The notes under the pieces: generated by a model
Told to the model about the DNA's origin: nothing
What the model saw: the letters and a program-made list of their open reading frames with translations, nothing else
The model's database searches: none
Shown here: piece after piece, positions 55,683-63,480 of the stretch
Layout of the letters: every line of letters begins with the position of its first letter
Numbering within the stretch: the stretch's first letter is position 1
Program-made: the position numbers and the translations under genes
Assembly (NCBI RefSeq): GCF_000771745.2
Contig: NZ_JPSL02000036.1
Coordinates: 124,001 to 188,000 of the forward strand
From: Thermus filiformis
GTDB lineage: Bacteria > Deinococcota > Deinococci > Deinococcales > Thermaceae
Direction: 5' to 3'
DNA: 64,000 nt

Positions 55683-56690
55683 TTAGGCGCTCGCCTTTTC
55701 CTCGCTCTTCTCCGAGGAGTGCCCGGGGTTGACCTTGAGGCTGGGGTTGGCATAGGCGGCGGCGTGGTTGGCGGCGATGGCCGCCTCGCCGAAGCCCAGG
55801 ACGATCAGGGGGAGCTTCCCGGGATAGGTGACGATGTCCCCGCAGGCGTAGACCCCGGGGATGCTGGTGGCCATGGTGGTGTCCACTTTGATGCGGTTCT
55901 TCTCCAGCGCCAGCCCCCAGCCCGCCAGGGGCCCCAGCTTGGTCAGGTACCCCGCCAGGATGAGGACCGCGTCCACCTCGAGCACCCGCTCCTCCTGGGT
56001 CTGGTTGTGGAAGATGACCGCCCGCTCCACCCGGTCCACCCCCTCTATCCGCCGCACCTCGTAGGGGGTGAGGACGGTGAGGGCCCCCTCCTCGGCCTTC
56101 CTCAGAAGCTCCTGGGTGCTGGCCTCGTGGGCCCGGAACTGGGGCCGCCGGTGGATGAGGGTGATCGCCTGGGCCGTGTCCAGGAGGTTCAGAGCCCAGT
56201 CCACGGCGCTGTCCCCGCCCCCCACGATCAGGACCCGCTTGCCCTGGAACTCCGCCTTGGTCTTCACCGCGTAGTAGACGCCCCGGCCCTCCAGCTCCCG
56301 CTCCCCGGGGACCCCCAGGCGCCGCGGCTCAAACGCCCCCACCCCCGCGGCCACGATGACCGCCTTGGCGGTGTAGACCTTCCCCGCCGAGGTAGCAACC
56401 CGGAACCCCTCCTCGGTCTTCTCCAGGGTCTCCGCCCGCTCGTTCAGGGCGTAGAGGGGGTTGAAGGGGGCGAGCTGCTCCACCAGGCCCTTCACCAGGT
56501 CCTTGGCGTAGACCTTGGGGAAGCCCGCCACGTCGTAGATGTACTTTTCCGGGTACAGGGCGGAAAGCTGGCCTCCCGGCTCGGGGAGGGGGTCTATGAG
56601 CCGGATGCTCAGCCCCCGCATCCCCACGTAGAAGGCCGCGAAAAGCCCCGCCGGTCCCGCGCCGATTACGATCACGTCCGTGTGCTCCAT
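55683..56690 (-). CDS. Ferredoxin/flavodoxin-NADP+ reductase, thioredoxin-reductase-like type
   Basis: The 335-aa product has the FAD site [17 protein letters not shown] (10-15 GAGPAG) and the NADPH site [17 protein letters not shown]. The C-terminal [15 protein letters not shown] segment matches the TrxR-like FNRs, and the redox CxxC of real thioredoxin reductases is absent. A Ser/Lys/Glu-rich tail follows. It probably delivers electrons from NADPH to ferredoxin or the reverse. T. thermophilus has an enzyme of this class. Confidence 0.88.
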   Translation of the reverse strand: MEHTDVIVIGAGPAGLFAAFYVGMRGLSIRLIDPLPEPGGQLSALYPEKYIYDVAGFPKVYAKDLVKGLVEQLAPFNPLYALNERAETLEKTEEGFRVATSAGKVYTAKAVIVAAGVGAFEPRRLGVPGERELEGRGVYYAVKTKAEFQGKRVLIVGGGDSAVDWALNLLDTAQAITLIHRRPQFRAHEASTQELLRKAEEGALTVLTPYEVRRIEGVDRVERAVIFHNQTQEERVLEVDAVLILAGYLTKLGPLAGWGLALEKNRIKVDTTMATSIPGVYACGDIVTYPGKLPLIVLGFGEAAIAANHAAAYANPSLKVNPGHSSEKSEEKASA

Positions 56691-56739
56691 ATCGCCTCCC
56701 AGTCTAACGAACCCTTACCATCTCCATCGCCCTTCCTCT

Positions 56740-56816
56740 GGGAAGGGACGTTTGGCCTCCAGGAAGGGCTTCCCCAGGTGGGAAAGGCTTTACCGGGGTG
56801 GTTTACCGGGGTGGCC
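56740..56816. repeat. Degenerate repeat between the FNR-like and ADH genes
   Basis: ACCGGGGTGG is repeated (56790-56799 and 56803-56812), reminiscent of the end of the repeat at 51721-51730, but no complete hairpin is present. No gene is visible in this 126-bp gap. Confidence 0.35.
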
Positions 56817-57845
56817 TCACACCTGGAGGACCACCTTGCCGAAGACCCGCCTCTCCTCCAGGAGCCGGTGCGCCTCCTGGGCCGCTTCCAAGGGCAGGAC
56901 CTGGCCGACCACGGGGCGGAGCCGGCCCGCCTCGAGGAAGCGGATGATCCCGAACATCCGCCCCTTGGAGCCCATGGTGGAGCCGTAGATGGAGATCTGG
57001 CGGAAGAAAACGTGGGCGAAGGGCATCGTCCCCTCGTACCCGGAGGAGGCACCCGCGATGGCGATCCGGCCCCCGTTGGCCGTGGCCTTCACCACCCCTT
57101 CCCAGTACAGGGCCCCCGTGTGGTCCACCACCGCGTCCGCCCCCTTGCCGCCGGTGAGGGCCCGGACCTCCTTGTACCAGTCGGGGTGGGTGTAGTTGAC
57201 CGTCTCGTCCGCCCCCAGCTCCTTGGCCCGCCTCAGCTTCTCCTCCGAGCCCGCGGTGGCGATGACCCGGGCCCCGAAGAGCTTGGCGATCTGGATGGCG
57301 GCCACGCTCACCCCGCTCCCCGCGGCCATGACCAAAACGTCCTCCCCCGGCTTGACCTGGAGCTTGTCCACCACCATCTGCCAGGCGGTGAGGAAGGTCA
57401 GGGGGAAGGCGGCGGCCTCCTCAAAGGAGAGGTTCTTGGGCTTGGGCAGGACGTTGACCTCGGGCACCACCAAAAGCTCCGCGTACCCGCCCCAGCGGTG
57501 CTCCCCCAGGATCTCGTACCGGGGGCAGAGGTTGTCCTGGCCGGAAAGGCATTTCTCGCACCGGCCGCAGGACAGGCCGGGGTTGACCACCACCTCCTCC
57601 CCAGGGCTCACCCCCGTCACCCCCGGCCCCACGCTCTCCACCACCCCTGCCACGTCCGCTCCCAGGACGTGGGGCAGGGCCAGGCGGGGGCTGGCCACCC
57701 CCTTGCGCACCCAGATGTCCAGGTGGTTCAGGGCCACCGCCTTCACCCGGATGCGCACCTCCTTGGGCCCGGGAACCGGGTCCGGGACCTCCGTCACCTT
57801 CAAGACCTCCGGTCCGCCTCGGCTCTCCATCACCACTGCCCGCAT
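56817..57845 (-). CDS. Zinc-containing medium-chain alcohol dehydrogenase / quinone oxidoreductase-like protein
   Basis: The 342-aa product has the GroES-like N-domain, the structural zinc cysteines C93, C96, C99 and C107 in CGRCEKCLSGQDNLC, the NAD(P) loop MAAGSGVSVAAIQIAKL and the C-terminal EAAQEAHRLLEERRVFGKVVL. The catalytic-zinc Cys at about 40 is replaced by Asn in ALNHLDIW, so it may be a reductase without that zinc. ATG 57845 follows AAGGAGGC; the long in-frame extension is a shadow. Confidence 0.88.
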   Translation of the reverse strand: MRAVVMESRGGPEVLKVTEVPDPVPGPKEVRIRVKAVALNHLDIWVRKGVASPRLALPHVLGADVAGVVESVGPGVTGVSPGEEVVVNPGLSCGRCEKCLSGQDNLCPRYEILGEHRWGGYAELLVVPEVNVLPKPKNLSFEEAAAFPLTFLTAWQMVVDKLQVKPGEDVLVMAAGSGVSVAAIQIAKLFGARVIATAGSEEKLRRAKELGADETVNYTHPDWYKEVRALTGGKGADAVVDHTGALYWEGVVKATANGGRIAIAGASSGYEGTMPFAHVFFRQISIYGSTMGSKGRMFGIIRFLEAGRLRPVVGQVLPLEAAQEAHRLLEERRVFGKVVLQV

Positions 57846-57898
57846 ACGGCCTCCTTGGTAGGGGATTTTCCCACGCCGGGGGGCGGGGGTCAACTGCC

Positions 57899-57927
57899 TT
57901 GACCGGAGAATGAAAACCCGTTATCAT
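57899..57927 (+). promoter_or_regulatory. Promoter with a Fur-family-like box for the Zn/Mn importer
   Basis: TTGACC (57899-57904), 17 bp, TATCAT (57922-57927), and the GTG start 7 nt on. ATGAAAAC (57910-57917) and GTTATCAT (57920-57927) form an inverted repeat with 2 bp between and one mismatch in eight. It covers the spacer and -10, as Zur, Mur or Fur repressor boxes do. Confidence 0.65.
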
Positions 57928-57934
57928 CTCCTGG

Positions 57935-58687
57935 GTGGAGGTCCTTCGGCTCCAAAACGTGCGCGTGCGGCTGGGGGAGTTTGAGCCCCTGAAGGGGGTT
58001 TCCTTCGCCGTCCCCGAGGGGGCCTTCGTGGCCGTGGTGGGGCCGAACGGGGCGGGGAAGAGCACCCTTTTCAAGGTCCTCCTGGGCCTCGTTCCCTACG
58101 AGGGGGAGGTCCAGCTCCTCGGGAGGCCGCCACGGGAGGTGGACCCGCACCAGGTGGGGTACGTCCCCCAGATCAAGACCTTTGACCGCAGCTTCCCCGC
58201 CCTGAGCCTCGAGCTGGTGGTCTCGGGGATCCGGCGCGCCTGGCCCTTCCGGGTGGGGAAGGAGGAGCGGGCGCGGGCCCTGGAGGCCTTGGAGGAGGTG
58301 GGGGCCTTGGAGCTGGCGAGTAGGCCCCTGGGGCGCCTTTCGGGGGGAGAGCTTCAGCGGGTCTACCTGGCCCGGGCCCTGGTCCGCAGGCCCCGCCTCC
58401 TCCTCCTGGACGAGCCCGCCACCGGGATAGACCGCCTGGGGGAGCAGGACCTGTACCGGCTCCTCGAGGCCTACCAGGCCCGGTCGGGGGCCACGATCCT
58501 GATGATCACCCACGACTGGGAGGCGGCCTACCACCACGCCACGCACGTTTTGGTCCTGAACCGGGAGGTGGTGGGCTTCGGCCCCCCGGAGCGGGCCCTC
58601 TCCGAGGAGTGCCTGCGGCGGGCCTTCGGCCACCTGGGCCACGCCCACGCCATCCGGATGGCGGGAGGAGAGGGATGGAGGCCCTGA
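57935..58687 (+). CDS. Metal ABC transporter ATP-binding protein (ZnuC/MntB type)
   Basis: The 250-aa product has Walker A GPNGAGKST (36-44), the signature LSGGELQR (135-142), Walker B LLLLDE (155-160) and a switch His (MITHDW). The sequence before the signature and the IKTFDRSFPALSLELVVSG segment are typical of Mn/Zn-type (metal chelate) ATPases. It starts with GTG as a leaderless transcript. The permease gene overlaps it by 13 bp. No binding-protein (ZnuA) gene is in the window. Confidence 0.92.
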   Translation: MEVLRLQNVRVRLGEFEPLKGVSFAVPEGAFVAVVGPNGAGKSTLFKVLLGLVPYEGEVQLLGRPPREVDPHQVGYVPQIKTFDRSFPALSLELVVSGIRRAWPFRVGKEERARALEALEEVGALELASRPLGRLSGGELQRVYLARALVRRPRLLLLDEPATGIDRLGEQDLYRLLEAYQARSGATILMITHDWEAAYHHATHVLVLNREVVGFGPPERALSEECLRRAFGHLGHAHAIRMAGGEGWRP

Positions 58688-59472
58688 GCTACCCCTTCTT
58701 CCAGCGGGCCCTCCTGGCGGGGGTGCTGGTGGCCCTGGTCTCGGGCTACCTGGGGGTCTTCGTGGTCCAGAGGCGGCTCTCCTTCCTGGGGGACGGCCTG
58801 GCCCACGCCGCCTTCGCCGGGGTGGCCCTGGGCCTCTTCCTGCGGGCCGAGCCCCTGGCCCTGGCCCTGCCGGTGACCCTTTTGGTGGCCCTGGGCATCA
58901 CCTACCTAAAGGAGCGGACGGAGCTTTCCGAGGACACGGCCATCGGGGTCCTCTTCGCCTTCTCCGTGGCCCTGGGGGCGGTCTTCCTCTCCCGGGCCCG
59001 GGGGTACGTGGCCGACCCCTTCGGCTACCTGTTCGGCTCCCTCCTGGCGGTGGCCCCGGAGGACCTCTGGGCCGCCTTGGGCCTCCTCCTTCTGGGCCTT
59101 TTCCTCCTCCCCCTCTACGGGGCCTGGGCCTACGCCACCTTTGACCGGGAGCTGGCCCTGGCGGACCGGCTCCCCGTCGTCTTCCACGACTACCTCCTCT
59201 CCGCCTACGTGGCGGTGAGCCTGGTGGTGGCGGTGAAGGTGGTGGGGGCCCTGCTGGTGGCCGCCTTTCTGGTCATCCCTGCGGCCGCGGCCCGCCTTCT
59301 TTCCCGCACCTTCGGCCAGATGGTCCTCTGGAGCCTGGGTCTGGGGGTCCTGGCGGCGGTCCTGGGCCTCTTCCTTTCCCTCGCCCTGGACCTGCCCAGC
59401 GGGGCCACGGTGGTTCTGGTCCAGACCGGCCTCTTCCTCCTGGCCTTCCTGCAAACCCGTATTGCCCGGTAG
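58675..59472 (+). CDS. Metal ABC transporter permease (ZnuB/MntC type)
   Basis: The 265-aa product has eight or nine predicted helices and the ABC-3 pattern: GYLGVFVVQRRLSFLGDGLAHAAFAGVALG, ELSEDTAIGVLF and FLVIPAAAARLLS. ATG 58675 follows GGAGAGGG; a longer reading is a shadow within the ATPase gene. It works with the preceding ATPase. Substrate choice between Zn and Mn cannot be made by sequence. Confidence 0.92.
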   Translation: MEALSYPFFQRALLAGVLVALVSGYLGVFVVQRRLSFLGDGLAHAAFAGVALGLFLRAEPLALALPVTLLVALGITYLKERTELSEDTAIGVLFAFSVALGAVFLSRARGYVADPFGYLFGSLLAVAPEDLWAALGLLLLGLFLLPLYGAWAYATFDRELALADRLPVVFHDYLLSAYVAVSLVVAVKVVGALLVAAFLVIPAAAARLLSRTFGQMVLWSLGLGVLAAVLGLFLSLALDLPSGATVVLVQTGLFLLAFLQTRIAR

Positions 59473-59481
59473 AAAATCGGG

Positions 59482-59487
59482 TATTAT
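59482..59487 (+). promoter_or_regulatory. -10 of the Rrf2/IscS operon
   Basis: TATTAT (59482-59487) lies 6 nt before the ATG at 59494, giving a leaderless transcript. TTGCCC (59462-59467) could act as -35 with a non-standard spacer (14 bp to this hexamer, 17 to an overlapping TATAGG). Confidence 0.5.
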
Positions 59488-59493
59488 AGGGGC

Positions 59494-59937
59494 ATGTGGG
59501 TCTCCACGAAAGCCCAGTACGGCCTCCGGGCCCTGGTGGAAATCGGGCTCAGGGCCCCCGCCTCCGTCCCCTTGAAGGAGGTGGCCGAGGCCCAGGGCAT
59601 CAGCCTCCACTACCTCGAGCAGATCGCCGCCCAGCTCCGCCGGGCAGGCTTCCTCCGCTCCGTCCGAGGGGCCAGGGGAGGGTACCGGCTGGCCCGGCCT
59701 CCGGAGAAGATCACCGCCCTCGAGGTGGTGGAGGCCCTAGAGGGCAACCTGGCCCCCGTCTCCTGCCTGGAGGACCCCGAGTCCTGCGCCAAGGTGGGGC
59801 AGTGCTCCACGGAGCTCTTGTGGAAGCGGGTGGACCTGGCCATGCGGGAGGTCCTGGGCAAGACCACCCTGCAGGACCTAGTGGAGGAGAGGAAGCTCAT
59901 AGAGGCCCGCCGCCTGGTACCTCTTCAGGCCTCGTGA
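59494..59937 (+). CDS. Rrf2-family regulator, IscR-like with Fe-S cysteines
   Basis: The 147-aa product has a winged helix (STKAQYGLRALVEIGLRAPASVPLKEVAEAQGISLHYLEQIAAQL) and cysteines C91, C98 and C104 in the IscR spacing (C-x6-C-x5-C). A 2Fe-2S ligand role is likely, so it would sense cluster status. The stop overlaps the cysteine desulfurase gene (GTGA), giving the Rrf2-IscS pair seen in many bacteria. It is presumably autoregulated. Confidence 0.9.
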   Translation: MWVSTKAQYGLRALVEIGLRAPASVPLKEVAEAQGISLHYLEQIAAQLRRAGFLRSVRGARGGYRLARPPEKITALEVVEALEGNLAPVSCLEDPESCAKVGQCSTELLWKRVDLAMREVLGKTTLQDLVEERKLIEARRLVPLQAS

Positions 59938-61058
59938 AGCCGGTGAAGGAAACAAAGGGCAGGATCTATCTGGACCATGCGGCCACCACCCCCCTGGACC
60001 CCGAGGTCCGGACCGGGATGGAGAGGGTGGCGGAGGCCTTCGGGAACCCCTCCAGCGTCCACGCGGAAGGCCGCCGGGCCCGCCAGGTCCTGGACGAGGC
60101 CCGGGAGCGGCTTGCCGCCCTCCTCAAGGCCCGGCCCAAGGAGGTGGTCTTCACCTCGGGAGGAAGTGAGGCGGACGCCCTGGCCCTGATCGGCACCGCC
60201 CTGGCCCGGGGCCGGGGGCACCTGGTGAGCACCCAGGTGGAGCACTCCGCCGTCTTGGAGAGCCTGAAGCTTCTACAGAAGCTGGGGTTTGAGGTCACCC
60301 TCCTGCCTCCCGACCGCTTCGGCCTGGTCTACCCCGAGCAGGTGGCGGAGGCCCTGAGGCCGGACACCATCCTGGTGAGCGTGATGGCGGCCAACAACGA
60401 GATCGGCACCCTCTACCCTGTGGAGGAGATCGCCCGGCTCTGCCGGGAGCGGGGGGTGGTCTTCCACACCGACTTCGTCCAGGCCGCCACCGAGCTTTCC
60501 GTCCCCGAGGGGCCCCACCTCCTCTCCCTCAGCGCCCACAAGTTCTACGGGCCCAAGGGGGTGGGGGCCCTCCTGGTGCGGGGGGTGGAGCTCTTCCCCC
60601 TGATCCCGGGGCGGCAGGAGCGGGGCCTGCGGGGGGGGACGCCGAACCCGGCCCTGGCCTACGGGATGGCCCTGGCCCTGGAGAAGGCCCGGCGGGAGGA
60701 CCTCTCCCGAATCCTCCGCCTCAGGCAGGCCCTGGAGGAGGGGCTGCTTGCCGTGGAAGGGGTGGAGCTGAACGGCCACCCTAAGAGGAGGCTCGCCAAG
60801 TTGGTCAACGTCACCGTCCGGGGGGCGGACGGGGAGGCCCTCCTCATGGCCATGGACCTCCTGGGGGTGGCGGTCTCCTCGGGCTCGGCCTGCAGCGCGG
60901 GGAGCCTCGAGCCCTCCCACGTCCTCCTGGCCATCGGCCGCACCCGGGAGGAGGCCAGGGCCAGCCTCCGCTTCTCCCTGGGCCGGTACACCACCCTCGA
61001 GGAGGTGAAGGAGGCGGTGAACCGGTTCCGCCAGGCGGTGGAGATGGCCCGTTTGTAA
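59934..61058 (+). CDS. iscS: Cysteine desulfurase, IscS/NifS type
   Basis: The 374-aa product has the PLP lysine K203 in SLSAHKFYGPKG, the HTDFVQ segment that positions the cofactor and the active Cys320 in SSGSACSAGSLEPSHVLLAIG. The loop around the Cys is of the short IscS/NifS class (group I). It supplies sulfur for Fe-S clusters or thiolated tRNA. It starts with GTG. No iscU gene follows in the window. Confidence 0.93.
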   Translation: MKPVKETKGRIYLDHAATTPLDPEVRTGMERVAEAFGNPSSVHAEGRRARQVLDEARERLAALLKARPKEVVFTSGGSEADALALIGTALARGRGHLVSTQVEHSAVLESLKLLQKLGFEVTLLPPDRFGLVYPEQVAEALRPDTILVSVMAANNEIGTLYPVEEIARLCRERGVVFHTDFVQAATELSVPEGPHLLSLSAHKFYGPKGVGALLVRGVELFPLIPGRQERGLRGGTPNPALAYGMALALEKARREDLSRILRLRQALEEGLLAVEGVELNGHPKRRLAKLVNVTVRGADGEALLMAMDLLGVAVSSGSACSAGSLEPSHVLLAIGRTREEARASLRFSLGRYTTLEEVKEAVNRFRQAVEMARL

Positions 61059-61123
61059 GACCACCTCATCCTGGCTGGCACCAGGGTAGTACCACCCCAC
61101 CAGGGAAGGTTCCGCCGGGGGGA
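61059..61123. repeat. Degenerate repeat at the convergent iscS/acyl-CoA synthetase junction
   Basis: CCACCTCATCCTGGCTGGCACCAGG and ACCACCCCACCAGGG resemble the family at 51782 and 53914, but with a broken stem. No terminator with a U run is visible. No gene lies in these 65 bp. Confidence 0.4.
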
Positions 61124-62794
61124 TTAGGGCTTTTTCGCCCTGGCCATCTCGTCCCGGAGCTCCCGCCTCAGGATCTTGCCCACGCTGGACTTGGGCAGGC
61201 TTTCCCGGAACTCTATGATGCGGGGGACCTTGTAGGCGGCGAGGTTTTCCCGGCAGAACTTCTCTATGTCCTCCCGGGTGACCTTGTCCTTGTACTCGTC
61301 TTTGAGGACGATAAAAGCGGCCACGGTCTCCCCGCGGTAGGGGTCGGGCACGCCCACGACGGCGGCTTCCTGGACGGCGGGATGTTGGTAGAGGACCTCT
61401 TCCACCTCGCGGGGGTAGATGTTGTAGCCTCCGGTGATGATCATGTCCTTTTTGCGGTCCACGATGTAGAAGTAGCCGTCCTGGTCCATGCGGGCCATGT
61501 CGCCGGTGTAGAGCCAGCCGTCCTTGAGGGCCCTTTGGGTTTCCTCGGGCCGGTTCCAGTAGCCTTTCATGATGTTGGGGCCTTTGACGATGAGCTCGCC
61601 CACCTCGCCCAGGGGGACCTCTTGGCCCTCCTCGTCCACCACCTTGGCGTCCACGCTGGGCAGGGGCAGGCCGATGGAGCCCTTGCGGATCTCCCCCTGC
61701 ACCGGGTTGGAGTGGGTCACGGGGCTGGCCTCGGAGAGGCCGTACCCCTCTATGAGCCGGGCCCCGGTGATCCGCTCAAACTCCTTGGCCACCTCCACCG
61801 GCAAGGGCGCGGCCCCGGAGAGGCAGATGCGGATGCTCTTGACGTTCCGCTTCTCAATCCCGGGGAAGCGGTTGAAGGCCACGTACAGGGTGGGCACCCC
61901 GGGGAAGTGGGTGACCTGGTGCTTCTCTATCGCCTCCACGATGGCCTTGATCTCGGGCCGGGGCAGGAGGACGATCTTGTACCCCGAGTGGAGGCCGAAG
62001 TTCATGGCCACGGTCATCCCGTAGACGTGGAAGAAGGGTAGGGCCCCGAGCATCACGCCCTTCCCTTTAAGCTCCCCCGAGGTGGGGTCCCAGGCCTCTA
62101 TCTGGAGGACGTTGGCCAGGAGGTTTTTGTGGGTGAGCATCGCCCCCTTGGAGACCCCGGTCGTGCCCCCCGTGTACTGGAGGAGGGCCAGGTCGTCCCC
62201 CCGGGCGGGGTGGGGGGTGGCTTGGGGCTTCTTGAGGAGGTCCTGGAAGGCCACCCGCTTCTCGTAGGGGGGGAGGTTGACCCAGGTCCCCTCCCGCCGG
62301 GCTTTCAGGGGATAGAGGAGGTTGAGCGGGAAGGGGAGGTACTCCCGGATTCCGGTGGTGATCACCTTTTCCACCGGAACCTCGTCCTTCACCTCAAAGT
62401 AGCGGGGCCAGAGCTGGTCCAAAATGACCAGGACCTTCGCCCCCGAGTCCAAAAGCTGGTGCCTGAGCTCCCGGGGGGTGTAGAGGGGGTTGACGTTTAC
62501 CCCCACCGCCCCAGTGGCCAGGGCCCCATAGAAGGCGATGACGAACTGGGGGGTGTTGGGGAGCATGATGGCCACCCGGTCTCCCGGCCTCACCCCCAGG
62601 TCCTTCAGCCCCTGGGCGAAGCGGAGGGAGAGGTCCCAGAGTTGCGGGTAGGTTAGGGTCTTGCCTAGGAAGTCCAGGGCCACCCGGTCCTTGTAGATGC
62701 GGGCGCTCTCCTCCAGGATGGCCCACAGGGGCTTGTCGGGGACGCTGACCTCGAGGGGTACACCAGGATCGTAGTGTGCGTGCCAGGGCTTCAT
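61124..62794 (-). CDS. Long-chain-fatty-acid--CoA ligase
   Basis: The 556-aa product has the AMP-forming enzyme motifs: TGGTTGVSKGA (P-loop), GYGLSEASPVTH, DGWLYTGDMARMDQDGYFYIVDRKKDMIITGGYNIYP and the C-terminal lysine in SVGKILRREL. It activates fatty acids as acyl-adenylates and then CoA esters. The length is that of FadD (about 560). AAAGGAGGTGGC precedes ATG 62794. The promoter lies inside the end of the upstream gene. Confidence 0.93.
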   Translation of the reverse strand: MKPWHAHYDPGVPLEVSVPDKPLWAILEESARIYKDRVALDFLGKTLTYPQLWDLSLRFAQGLKDLGVRPGDRVAIMLPNTPQFVIAFYGALATGAVGVNVNPLYTPRELRHQLLDSGAKVLVILDQLWPRYFEVKDEVPVEKVITTGIREYLPFPLNLLYPLKARREGTWVNLPPYEKRVAFQDLLKKPQATPHPARGDDLALLQYTGGTTGVSKGAMLTHKNLLANVLQIEAWDPTSGELKGKGVMLGALPFFHVYGMTVAMNFGLHSGYKIVLLPRPEIKAIVEAIEKHQVTHFPGVPTLYVAFNRFPGIEKRNVKSIRICLSGAAPLPVEVAKEFERITGARLIEGYGLSEASPVTHSNPVQGEIRKGSIGLPLPSVDAKVVDEEGQEVPLGEVGELIVKGPNIMKGYWNRPEETQRALKDGWLYTGDMARMDQDGYFYIVDRKKDMIITGGYNIYPREVEEVLYQHPAVQEAAVVGVPDPYRGETVAAFIVLKDEYKDKVTREDIEKFCRENLAAYKVPRIIEFRESLPKSSVGKILRRELRDEMARAKKP

Positions 62795-62813
62795 GCCACC
62801 TCCTTTGTACAGG

Positions 62814-62843
62814 AGTCTACCAGGGGTCTTATACCGAGTTCAA
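62814..62843 (-). promoter_or_regulatory. Promoter of the acyl-CoA synthetase gene
   Basis: TTGAAC (62843-62838, minus) and TAGACT (62819-62814) with an 18-bp spacer. The -35 lies within the last codons of the GNAT gene. Confidence 0.6.
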
Positions 62844-63458
62844 GGGGAGGACCCAGACCTCGTGCACCAGGGGCCGGCCCGCGAAGGGGCGCCAGAAGGG
62901 GCTGGCCCGTTTGGCGTAGAGGCGGAAGCCCAGGCTCCGGTAAAGCCTCCGGGCGGCGGCGTTTTTTCGGGTGGTGGAAAGCTGTACCCCCTTCACCCCC
63001 CGGGTCCTCAGGCAGTCCAGGAAGGCCTCCATCAGCCTCCGCCCCAGGCCTTGCCCCTGGGCTTCGGGGTCCACGGCGATGTGGAGGTGGGCCGGGTAGG
63101 CCCGGTAGGGGGCCTTAGGGCCGGGGTGGAGGAGGAGGCGTAGGAGGTAGCGAAGGTAAGGCCCCGGGGGGCCGTAGGCGAAGGCGAGGACGCGGAGGAG
63201 GAGAGGGGGGAGCCGGAGGAGGAAGTAGGGGAGGAGGCAAAAGGGGTGGCAGGCCCCCAGGATGTAGCCCAGGACCCGCCCCTCCTCCTCAGCCACCAGG
63301 TTGCAGCACCCCCGCTCCAGGTAGGGCCGGACGAAGAGCTCCCCCCAGAGGGCCTCGCTGGGGAAGAACCGGGCGGGCTCGCCCAAAAGCGCGGTGGCGT
63401 GGGAGAGGTGGGCGATGGCCGAAAGGTCCTCCTTGCGGGCGGGGCGGATCTGGGGCAT
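62829..63458 (-). CDS. GNAT-family acetyltransferase
   Basis: The 209-aa product has the GNAT acetyl-CoA loop VDPEAQGQGLGRRLMEAFL (Q/RxxGxG/A) and strand-turn STTRKNAAARRLYRSLGFRLYAKR. The region at about 75-110 is hydrophobic and Leu-rich (LLPYFLLRLPPLLLRVLAF), which is atypical and may sit on the membrane. The substrate is not known. It ends upstream of the acyl-CoA synthetase gene and may share its transcript. Confidence 0.85.
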   Translation of the reverse strand: MPQIRPARKEDLSAIAHLSHATALLGEPARFFPSEALWGELFVRPYLERGCCNLVAEEEGRVLGYILGACHPFCLLPYFLLRLPPLLLRVLAFAYGPPGPYLRYLLRLLLHPGPKAPYRAYPAHLHIAVDPEAQGQGLGRRLMEAFLDCLRTRGVKGVQLSTTRKNAAARRLYRSLGFRLYAKRASPFWRPFAGRPLVHEVWVLPLNSV

Positions 63459-63468
63459 GCCCTTAGCT

Positions 63469-63474
63469 TAAAAT
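63469..63474 (+). promoter_or_regulatory. -10 of the PIG-L deacetylase gene
   Basis: TAAAAT (63469-63474) ends 6 nt before GTG 63481, a leaderless layout. No good -35 is visible, and the region lies within the divergent gene's start. Confidence 0.5.
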
Positions 63475-63480
63475 CGCCCC

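Noticed and set aside
54846-57902. A 1018-codon open frame on the plus strand
   Set aside because: It runs antisense to three well-supported genes (NYN, FNR-like and ADH). Its product is a low-complexity Gly/Pro/Leu/His string, and such frames are common in GC-rich DNA.
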